48,018 bases of DNA from Candidatus Saccharimonadia bacterium (GTDB lineage: Bacteria; Patescibacteriota; Saccharimonadia; Saccharimonadales; Saccharimonadaceae). The stretch spans positions 1-48,018 of the forward strand of contig JALRBJ010000007.1 of NCBI GenBank assembly GCA_023257815.1. The letters are read 5' to 3'. The notes under the pieces are model-generated. The model made no database searches. It was not told the DNA's origin and saw nothing but the letters and a program-made list of their open reading frames with translations. Every line of letters begins with the position of its first letter. Position 1 is the first letter of the stretch. Positions 42,020-48,018 of the stretch are shown here, in pieces. Both the position numbers and the translations under genes were made by a program.

Positions 42020-42663
42020 TTGACCCGAACGATTTTGTGATTACTAGGAAGCGTAAAAAATACAAGTTTGCTAAGTTTAGTAACTCGCCACTTTGTTTTG
42101 AGTTTGATGATTGGAATAAACAAGTGACCGATGTTATTGAGCTGGGTGCTGGTACTGGCTTATTCAGCGTTGAACTCGCTCAGCGCCATCCCGATAAACA
42201 ATTTGTGGCAGTTGATGTAAAGGCCGATCGTTTACAAAAAGGTGCTTACGAAGCTGCTGCTCGCAAACTTACCAATATTCGTTTTCTTCGCGCTCGTGCT
42301 GATCAAATTGATGAGTGTTTTAAAGAAAAATCCGTTGAGACGATATGGCTTACATTTGCCGATCCATTTCCAAAAAGTCGATCAAGCGGTCGTCGCATGA
42401 CACATCCGAATTTTCTAAAAAAATACCAACAGCTCCTGCATCCAAAAGGTTCATTTATTGTTAAACACGATTCATTAGATTTTTTTAACTGGAGCCTGGA
42501 ACGGCTGGTGCAAGAAAAATGGCACATTATTGAATTAACGTTCGATTTGCACGAATCAGACTACAGCAACGATTACAAGATTATGACTACTTATGAACTT
42601 CGCTGGTCTGGCGAGGGTAAATCGACTAAGTTGGTGCGGGCTACCCATGAACAATCAGATTGA
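42016..42663 (+). CDS. trmB: tRNA (guanine-N7)-methyltransferase TrmB
   Basis: In this 215-residue class I methyltransferase the SAM site is VIELGAGTGLFSVELAQRHP, then QFVAVDVKADRL. The TrmB catalytic region is WLTFADPFPKSRSSGRRMTHPNFL (with the D of FADPFPK). It makes m7G46 in tRNA. The start overlaps the tsaC stop, so the two tRNA-modification genes are coupled. Confidence 0.93.
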   Translation: MIDPNDFVITRKRKKYKFAKFSNSPLCFEFDDWNKQVTDVIELGAGTGLFSVELAQRHPDKQFVAVDVKADRLQKGAYEAAARKLTNIRFLRARADQIDECFKEKSVETIWLTFADPFPKSRSSGRRMTHPNFLKKYQQLLHPKGSFIVKHDSLDFFNWSLERLVQEKWHIIELTFDLHESDYSNDYKIMTTYELRWSGEGKSTKLVRATHEQSD

Positions 42664-43348
42664 TTTTTTTCTTGGTTTAGGTCAAGGAAGCTGGTCGGTT
42701 AAGTGGCTGAGTAAAAGACTGCCAACAATCACATTTCATGCAGCACCTCACTATTTGCATTCTAAGAATAATGCAGCATTTGAAGAGAACGCGCTTGATT
42801 GGGTTGAGCGGGCATATGCCAAGACCGAACCAGGCATAGTAATAGCTGAATCACAGGCAGCACCAGCTGTAGTAGCTGCTATCAAGGCGGGGCGAATTAC
42901 TTTGCCAAGCCGTCTCATCTTGCTCCAACCACTTGGGCTTAACTACGGATCCTTTGGAAAAACCAAGCGCGAACGGTTTGAGTCTCTCATGCGGCGTTCT
43001 CGTCTTTTTTGGCTTCACAAGAATCAAGCACTATTTATACCTGGTAATTTTGTAACGTTTATTAGCATTGCTATAGATACGATAATGTTTAAGCGAAATC
43101 TTAAGGCGGCGCTTATATTCGCAGCTAATCAAAATATAGTACACGACGTTGAAATGCTAGCTCAGCGTTTACCAATAGATATCTATGCCTGCACTAGAGA
43201 TAGCTTATTTCCGTATGATGAGCTAAGATCAAGGCTAAGCCCTGATCTTGGGTTGCGCACTATTGAAGGTACGCATCTGAATCGTGCAACGCCTAAGGGT
43301 CTCAATCAGCTCAAAACTATTCTTCATGAAATTGGTACAATAAAATAA
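42647..43348 (+). CDS. Putative alpha/beta-hydrolase-like protein, unknown
   Basis: In this 233-residue protein IVIAESQAAPAVVAAI contains a GxSxG-like elbow reduced to E-S-Q-A, followed by LILLQPLGL, the usual strand after the elbow. A late acid is in CTRDSLFPYDE, and a late His in EGTHLNRA. The architecture fits an alpha/beta hydrolase without the first glycine of the elbow, so activity is uncertain. It starts inside trmB (17-base overlap) and its stop overlaps the mazG-like start. Confidence 0.6.
   Translation: MNNQIDFFLGLGQGSWSVKWLSKRLPTITFHAAPHYLHSKNNAAFEENALDWVERAYAKTEPGIVIAESQAAPAVVAAIKAGRITLPSRLILLQPLGLNYGSFGKTKRERFESLMRRSRLFWLHKNQALFIPGNFVTFISIAIDTIMFKRNLKAALIFAANQNIVHDVEMLAQRLPIDIYACTRDSLFPYDELRSRLSPDLGLRTIEGTHLNRATPKGLNQLKTILHEIGTIK
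43336..43341 (+). promoter_or_regulatory. Internal -10 box, leaderless, before the MazG-like gene
   Basis: TACAAT lies at the end of the upstream gene, followed by six bases and the ATG at 43348. It would allow separate transcription of this gene. Confidence 0.4.
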
Positions 43349-43677
43349 TGAACTTGAACGATTATCAAAAATTAGCTCTGCGAACTGCTAGGTCTACAGA
43401 TGCAAAAGACGAATTATTTCACTTACTACTTGGGTTATGTGGCGAAGCTGGTGAAATTGCCGAAAAGATGAAGAAGGTGGTAAGAGATAAAAATAGTGAT
43501 TTTGCGAGTATAGATGTTGAAGACTTAAAAAAAGAACTTGGCGATGTCTTGTGGCATATTGCCGCAATTGCGAATTACTTCGATATCTCGCTTGACGACA
43601 TCGGCGAGACTAATATCAAGAAATTAGCTAGCCGCTTGGAGCGCGGTACACTTGGCGGAAGCGGAGATAATCGCTAG
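43348..43677 (+). CDS. MazG-like nucleotide pyrophosphohydrolase
   Basis: In this 109-residue single-domain MazG-fold protein LGLCGEAGEIAEKMKKVV gives the E-x-x-E pair and LKKELGDVLWHIAAIANYF gives the E-x-x-D pair that bind magnesium. These enzymes hydrolyse nucleoside triphosphates to monophosphates and may remove abnormal or phage-derived nucleotides. The start shares bases with the upstream stop (TAATG); the stop overlaps the convergent HD-domain gene by four bases. Confidence 0.88.
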   Translation: MNLNDYQKLALRTARSTDAKDELFHLLLGLCGEAGEIAEKMKKVVRDKNSDFASIDVEDLKKELGDVLWHIAAIANYFDISLDDIGETNIKKLASRLERGTLGGSGDNR

Positions 43678-44543
43678 GCAGTTGTACGTTTGTATTCTCT
43701 GTAGCGTTCAATCTCGTCTAAGTAAGGCTCAATCTCCTTTGCGATAAGTGCGTATTGACTGGCTAGCTTAGGTAGCGTGTCGCAGTTAGATAATAAGACA
43801 GCACGGTGTAGACCAAGCAGGCCCGAACGTCGAGCGCCGTTCTGGGTAGCAATATCAATAACATCTCCCTTATGTATGTTTACAAAGTAACTTTGTGAAT
43901 GTTCAAACGCGCGACGAGCCGTGTCAAAAGTTTGTAACCCATGGGCTGCCTCGAAAAGTTCATGGACTATGATATCGTTAACATCTGGCTCGTGAGCAAT
44001 GATATTTTCAACACGACGTAAGAAATTAGTCTCTACGTCTGGCAATAAGGTTTCATAAATATGCTGGCGCACGCGTTTTTCAACAAGTTTATGCTGTCGA
44101 GTTTTTCGCCCTGCAGGGATATCACCTATGACCTCCCCCGTAGCTTCTGTTATGCGTGGATGCATAGCTTCTCCCATGTCATGCATGGCACATACAAACA
44201 TTAGTAGGGAGGCTTGCTCGTCATCAAGTGTGATGGGTGCGCGAGGTAGGGCACTGCCAGCAAGTAATAGTTCACCCGCCCATCGAGCTGTCTCATTCTG
44301 GTGGCCTATCGGATGAAGGTCTGGTCCAAGATCTTCAAGCATCGATTTTCGATCATACTCAAAGGATGCGCCTTCACCGCAGTATCTTAGCTTCTGAGAC
44401 TCCATATAGCTGCCATAGTCGCTGTTTTGTAAGCGAGCAATAAGTTCCTGATATCTTACTAAGCTTCCATCTTCAAGAGGAATCCTGGCTGCAAACGGTC
44501 GCTTAGAATAGGATTCAAGCGGATTTTGATTTTCTCGTGACAT
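43674..44543 (-). CDS. HD-domain protein, unknown substrate
   Basis: In this 289-residue protein HQNETARWAGELLL supplies a first His, LMFVCAMHDMGEAMHP gives the HD pair, and a further HELFEAAHG and late Asp (SNCDTLPKL) fit the HD metal-dependent phosphohydrolase fold. The first 60 residues are polar and may form a separate element. The ATG at 44543 (MSRENQNPLESY) is preferred; the frame open further upstream runs into the end of murC. It could be a nucleotide or cyclic-nucleotide hydrolase. Confidence 0.65.
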   Translation of the reverse strand: MSRENQNPLESYSKRPFAARIPLEDGSLVRYQELIARLQNSDYGSYMESQKLRYCGEGASFEYDRKSMLEDLGPDLHPIGHQNETARWAGELLLAGSALPRAPITLDDEQASLLMFVCAMHDMGEAMHPRITEATGEVIGDIPAGRKTRQHKLVEKRVRQHIYETLLPDVETNFLRRVENIIAHEPDVNDIIVHELFEAAHGLQTFDTARRAFEHSQSYFVNIHKGDVIDIATQNGARRSGLLGLHRAVLLSNCDTLPKLASQYALIAKEIEPYLDEIERYREYKRTTA

Positions 44544-44577
44544 TATTGTATAAAATAATACATCACGATATAGAGGA

Positions 44578-45819
44578 CTACAAGTGTGTTCGTAGCCAAC
44601 CGTCAATCGAGCCGGCACCCATGCAAAGAACCAGATCTCCTTTTTGGCGATGTGATTGTATTTCGCTCCACAGATGATCATCTAGATCGACCACCGTAAT
44701 CGTATCTTTATTAACGATATCTTCGGTTAGCTCAGCAGGGCTAAGGATTGGTAAATCGGGATTTTCGCGACTTAGATAAGTCGGCAACCAATAGATTTTG
44801 TTTGCATCTTTAAAGCAATTACGGTACAGATTTTTAATTTCATGTTGACGAACGTTCTGGTGCGGCTGGTATACAAGAACTACGTTATTGGATAACTCAC
44901 GCGCCATTTGCAGTGTAGCTGCTATTTCTGTTGGATGGTGGCCGTAATCGCTGTAAAGATTATCGGCAAGTTTTTCGAAGCGCCGATTAGTACCAGGGAA
45001 TGATTCAAGCAATGCTGGCTCATGCCCTAAACCAAGGTATTCTAAAGATTTTAGAACGAGTGTTGCATTTCTTCTATTGTGTTCGCCAGCTAGCGTAATC
45101 AATGCTACTTCATTATCGCCAAGCTGCCACAGCTTGTCTTGATCCGGAGAGGGCAATTGCTTTAAGTCATGTCGCCAACCAATCGTATGGCTTGATTGGT
45201 TGATAAAATCGCTGAATGCTTGCTGATACTCTTGCTTTGTAGGGTAAGTATCTGGGTGATCGTAGCCCAGTGACGTAATTAGCGATAGAAATGGGTGAAA
45301 GTGTAAGAAATTACGATCAAATTCATCGCATTCATATATAAAGTAATCGCTGCCAGGCACATAACGGGCACTTGGCCCAAAGTTAATAGTTGTGCCGATA
45401 CTGTAGCTAACTGGAATACTAAGTTCTTTGAAAGCCCATATCAACATACCGGTAGTCGTGGTTTTGCCGTGTGTTCCGCTAACTGCTACGAGTTTAAGAT
45501 TCTTTTCCGTAAGGATGTGCTGCAATAATTCGTCACGCTTGGTGCATTTTATACCAAGCCTTTTAGCTGTAGCTAGTTCTGGATGATCTTCAGAGAGTGC
45601 GGCAGTATAAACAAACCAATCAATCGGCTCTAGCGTATGCTGTACTTCCAGCCAATTTGGGTCTTGGCCGATGTGAACAGAAATAGATTGTTCTTTGAGT
45701 GCTTGAGTAGTTAAACTTTCGTGCGCATCGCTACCTAGTACCTTATGTCCGGCATCGCGAGCCAGTTGTGCAAGCGGGCCAATACCGACACCTCCTATGC
45801 CAGAGAAGAAAATGTTCAT
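44578..45819 (-). CDS. murC: Mur ligase, UDP-N-acetylmuramate-alanine ligase type
   Basis: This 413-residue cytosolic enzyme of peptidoglycan precursor synthesis has an N-terminal Rossmann-like domain (FFSGIGGVGIGPLAQLARDAG, then VLGSDAHES) and the ATP-binding P-loop GTHGKTTTT (115-123). ECDEFDRNFL corresponds to the EADESD motif, followed by SLGYDHPDTYP. LAGEHNRRNATLVL and YGHHPTEIAATL complete it. It is shorter than most MurC (450-490), and Mpl is a less likely alternative. The ATG at 45819 is fixed by TATACT six bases upstream; the longer frame lies upstream of the promoter. Confidence 0.88.
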   Translation of the reverse strand: MNIFFSGIGGVGIGPLAQLARDAGHKVLGSDAHESLTTQALKEQSISVHIGQDPNWLEVQHTLEPIDWFVYTAALSEDHPELATAKRLGIKCTKRDELLQHILTEKNLKLVAVSGTHGKTTTTGMLIWAFKELSIPVSYSIGTTINFGPSARYVPGSDYFIYECDEFDRNFLHFHPFLSLITSLGYDHPDTYPTKQEYQQAFSDFINQSSHTIGWRHDLKQLPSPDQDKLWQLGDNEVALITLAGEHNRRNATLVLKSLEYLGLGHEPALLESFPGTNRRFEKLADNLYSDYGHHPTEIAATLQMARELSNNVVLVYQPHQNVRQHEIKNLYRNCFKDANKIYWLPTYLSRENPDLPILSPAELTEDIVNKDTITVVDLDDHLWSEIQSHRQKGDLVLCMGAGSIDGWLRTHL

Positions 45820-45825
45820 GTTTGT

Positions 45826-45833
45826 AGTATAAT
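45826..45833. promoter_or_regulatory. Overlapping divergent -10 boxes between murC and the MFS gene
   Basis: AGTATAAT reads TATACT on the minus strand (45831-45826, six bases before the murC ATG) and TATAAT on the plus strand (45828-45833, for the transporter at 45877 with a leader of about 37 bases). Confidence 0.6.
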
Positions 45834-45876
45834 AGAGCCAAGCTATAAACCACAAACACCAACAGCTAACCAAGTA

Positions 45877-47091
45877 ATGATACAGGCAATTATCCACACC
45901 CTATTCAAGCGGCGCCATTTTTGGCGTTATGCTACTTTTGGTGAGATCGCTGAACTATACGCCTCTCGTATGATGACAGTATTTAGCATTAGAATCGTGC
46001 TAGTATTTGTGTCTGTATATCTGTATAAGATTGGGTATAGCCTCGAATTTATTGCTCTTTTTTGGGCGATTTACTACGGCTTGAAGACACTTTCTGTGCC
46101 GTTTGCAGCATTTATTGTTGCTCGCTTTGGTCCTAAGCATGGGGTGCTCTATGCTAACTTGCTCTTTGCTGTGGGAATGGTGTTCTTATTTTTTACCGAG
46201 CAAAACGGTTTCGTGGCACTAACTGGTTGGTGTATCTTCCAGGCCTTTGCAAGTACGCTTAATAATCTTTCGTATATGACCGATTTTTCAAAGGTAAAAA
46301 GTACTAAGCACGCAGGCAAAGAGCTTGGTTATATGAATATAGTAGAAAAGATCGCAGGCGCTCTTAGTCCACTACTCGGGGGAATTATTGCGAGTATATT
46401 TGGTGCGCCGAGTACGATGGCTCTAGCGGGTGTATTCTTTCTATTGTCGGCTATACCTCTTTTTAAAACAGCAGAGCCAACTAGACTGCGCCAAAAGTTA
46501 ACGCTGGTTGGTTTTCCGTGGCGACAAACTTGGCGTAATTTTAGGGCACAGTTTGGAGTTGGCTTTGACTACTTTACCAGTACTATGGCATGGGTACTGT
46601 TCATTACCATTGTTGTATTTGCTGCCGACGGCTCAGACATCTATGCCAAGATAGGTATACTGAGTTCAATCGCATTCGTTGTAGTGTTGGTAGTACCATA
46701 CATTTTTGGTCGCTTAATTGATCATAGCAAGGGTTACTTATTGCTTAAAGTTATGGTTATCGCCAACTCTATAACACATTTACTCCGACCTACTATCAAT
46801 TCTACGTTGGGTGTCGTAGTTAATAATGTTGTCAATGATGTTGTAACAATGGGCTACAGTATGGCCTTTAACCGTGCTGAATTTGACACTGCAGACAGCA
46901 CAGGCTTTAGGATTGTGTATTTATCAATTCGTGAAGCAGCACTTAATACTGGCGCAGCTTGTGGGGGTTTACTACTTGCGGCTCTTGCCGCAGCAGCAAG
47001 TCCTAAAACGGCTTTATCAACTTATTTCGTAGTCGCTGCGTTGGTAGTATTAATTATTGCTACGCCTCGTTTCGCCATGTATAAGCGTTAG
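45877..47091 (+). CDS. MFS-family transporter
   Basis: In this 404-residue protein about 12 membrane helices are visible. After a basic N-terminus (FKRRHFWRYATFGEIAELY) the first helices are MMTVFSIRIVLVFVSVYLY and FIALFWAIYYGLKTLSVPF, followed by RFGPKHGVLYA, a motif-A-like loop. GELGY-like segment KELGYMNIVEKIAGALSPLLGG matches central MFS parts. Substrate unknown. The start at 45877 follows from the predicted leader; the frame extends upstream into murC. Confidence 0.8.
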   Translation: MIQAIIHTLFKRRHFWRYATFGEIAELYASRMMTVFSIRIVLVFVSVYLYKIGYSLEFIALFWAIYYGLKTLSVPFAAFIVARFGPKHGVLYANLLFAVGMVFLFFTEQNGFVALTGWCIFQAFASTLNNLSYMTDFSKVKSTKHAGKELGYMNIVEKIAGALSPLLGGIIASIFGAPSTMALAGVFFLLSAIPLFKTAEPTRLRQKLTLVGFPWRQTWRNFRAQFGVGFDYFTSTMAWVLFITIVVFAADGSDIYAKIGILSSIAFVVVLVVPYIFGRLIDHSKGYLLLKVMVIANSITHLLRPTINSTLGVVVNNVVNDVVTMGYSMAFNRAEFDTADSTGFRIVYLSIREAALNTGAACGGLLLAALAAAASPKTALSTYFVVAALVVLIIATPRFAMYKR

Positions 47092-47144
47092 CACGCATGG
47101 TATACTAAAGCCAAGTTAAAGGGTGAGGTTGAACGTCTTAAATA

Positions 47145-47771
47145 GTGGCAAATAAGCGACAAATCAAGCGAAGCATAGGGTGGCTGCAGCGCATTAAAAC
47201 GTGGCAGCTTATCTTGGTATTAATTATAGCAATGCTTATTACTGCAACATTTTTGCGGCTTAATAATATCGGTATGATCGAACGACGCGCGGCAGTGATT
47301 AATGCCGACAAAGCCGGTGATGCCGAAACGGTGCGAGCACGATTATTTGATTTACAGCGCTATGCAGCGGTACATATGAATGCTGATAGCGGCACTGTAT
47401 ATCTCTCGGAGCAGTATCGACGCGACACCCAAGCTGCGATTGAAGCTGCAAGTGCTCGTCAGTCGGCTGACAACATTAATGTTAAGGCTGATCAGGCTTG
47501 CAAGGCACAATTTTCGGGCTATTCTCAGGCCTATGTGCAATGTTTTGCTAGTGAGCTAGCAAAATACCCATCCCAAGCCGATACGCTTGATAAGGCGAAT
47601 TTGCCAAGCCCAAGCCTATATAGGCATGATTTTTCAAGCCCAACTTGGTCGCCTGATTTTGCGGGCTTTGGTGTGTTGATTTGCTTGCTCATAACACTAG
47701 TAATTGTCGCTAGATTATTGAGTTTACTGCTGCTTCGCGTACTCCTGCATCGTCACTATAATAGCGTTTAA
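47145..47771 (+). CDS. Two-helix membrane protein with helical ectodomain, unknown
   Basis: In this 208-residue protein a GTG start is used (no in-frame ATG nearby fits). The first helix is about 22-40 (LILVLIIAMLITATFL), then an ectodomain of about 130 residues with two cysteines (ACKAQ and QCFAS), and a second helix near the C-terminus (FGVLICLLITLVIVARLL). It ends in a short basic tail. A TATACT lies about 40 bases upstream. The family is not recognised; the layout is like the secreted pair at 39664-40556. Confidence 0.65.
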   Translation: MANKRQIKRSIGWLQRIKTWQLILVLIIAMLITATFLRLNNIGMIERRAAVINADKAGDAETVRARLFDLQRYAAVHMNADSGTVYLSEQYRRDTQAAIEAASARQSADNINVKADQACKAQFSGYSQAYVQCFASELAKYPSQADTLDKANLPSPSLYRHDFSSPTWSPDFAGFGVLICLLITLVIVARLLSLLLLRVLLHRHYNSV

Positions 47772-47774
47772 GTG

Positions 47775-47804
47775 TTGACAGAGGCCACCTCTTAGGCGTA
47801 CGCT
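47775..47804 (+). promoter_or_regulatory. Promoter with internal hairpin for the last gene
   Basis: TTGACA (47775-47780), an 18-base spacer and TACGCT (47799-47804). The spacer holds AGAGG-CCA-CCTCT (47780-47792), a small inverted repeat that could be an operator. Confidence 0.5.
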
Positions 47805-47840
47805 TACTTTTGTAAGAACTAATAGGAGGTATAAAAACCA

Positions 47841-48018
47841 ATGGCTTACAGTCACACTAATTCAAAGGGCATTACATACTACTTGCACAAAACTGAAGTT
47901 ACACTTCGCGGCGGCAAGCCTCAAACAATCTACTTCTTCGCTAAAGTAGAAAAAAACGCTAAGGGTGAACCAGTAGATCTACCTGAAGACCGCGTAGTTA
48001 AAGAAAACCCACGTAATG
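47841..48018 (+). CDS. Small conserved hypothetical protein, partial at window edge
   Basis: The ATG at 47841 follows a strong AGGAGGT ten bases upstream. The visible 59 residues start MAYSHTNSKGITYYLH and include TLRGGKPQTIYFFAKVEK and LPEDRVVKENPRN. This resembles a short (about 65-80 residue) basic-acidic protein that I have seen in CPR genomes without known function. High expression is likely from the near-consensus ribosome-binding site. The C-terminus is outside the window. Confidence 0.7.
   Translation, partial: MAYSHTNSKGITYYLHKTEVTLRGGKPQTIYFFAKVEKNAKGEPVDLPEDRVVKENPRN

Noticed and set aside
45820-45897. Longer MurC start
   Set aside because: The extra residues lie upstream of the TATACT promoter and are not part of the Rossmann start IFFSGIGGVG.

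Overview
The window looks like a chromosomal segment of a Candidate Phyla Radiation (Patescibacteria) bacterium, most likely a Candidatus Saccharibacteria (TM7). The reasons are about 40-45% GC by eye, very short intergenic gaps, many small membrane proteins without recognisable family, short versions of universal enzymes (MetK of 324 residues, MurC of 413, a MutY without its iron-sulfur cysteines), an archaeal-type AspRS, and TGA used as an ordinary stop (many ATGA overlaps), which argues against the code-25 CPR lineages. The lineage call is inference.

Layout. (1) 1-5691, minus strand: an F1 ATPase operon, beta-gamma-alpha-delta-b, preceded by an unusual gene. That gene encodes an exported ectodomain followed by a c-subunit-like hairpin with no ion-binding carboxylate. 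No subunit a and no ordinary subunit c lie at the head of the operon. (2) 5.8-8.9 kb: a 36-residue prepilin-like peptide, a pyrimidine 5'-nucleotidase, a CorA and a LiaF-like protein. (3) 8.9-16.7 kb: an accessory, defence-like island. It holds a wHTH-Nudix-like protein, DUF2200, a DUF4365 nuclease-fold protein, a three-gene module ending in a PLD-like protein, an AT-rich stretch, an MvaI/BcnI-type restriction-modification pair, a tRNA with an aberrant anticodon arm, and a protein with a HEPN-type R-x4-H motif. (4) 16.7-30.9 kb: two 14-TM drug exporters, a GC-rich XRE/zinc-ribbon regulator, an Erm-type rRNA methyltransferase, YaaA, FKBP, an S-box (SAM-I clan) riboswitch with terminator upstream of metK, an AbrB regulator, a second CorA, DsbA, a CBS protein and a Kef-type antiporter. 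(5) 31-48 kb: aspS, hydrolases, YtxH, a histidine kinase/receiver pair, repair enzymes (AlkA, MutY, MsrA), MscS, TsaC, TrmB, MazG, HD hydrolase, MurC, MFS and membrane proteins.

A genome-style signal runs through the window. Many genes have a TATAAT-like -10 hexamer ending only 6-8 bases before the ATG, so their transcripts should be leaderless; Shine-Dalgarno motifs occur mostly at genes with a leader or inside operons. Several divergent pairs share overlapping, mirror-image -10 boxes.

The strongest candidate for an undescribed system is the F1-like ATPase with the surface-exposed, carboxylate-less c-like partner. The next is the altered tRNA placed directly upstream of the HEPN-motif gene. 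No CRISPR array or insertion sequence was seen.
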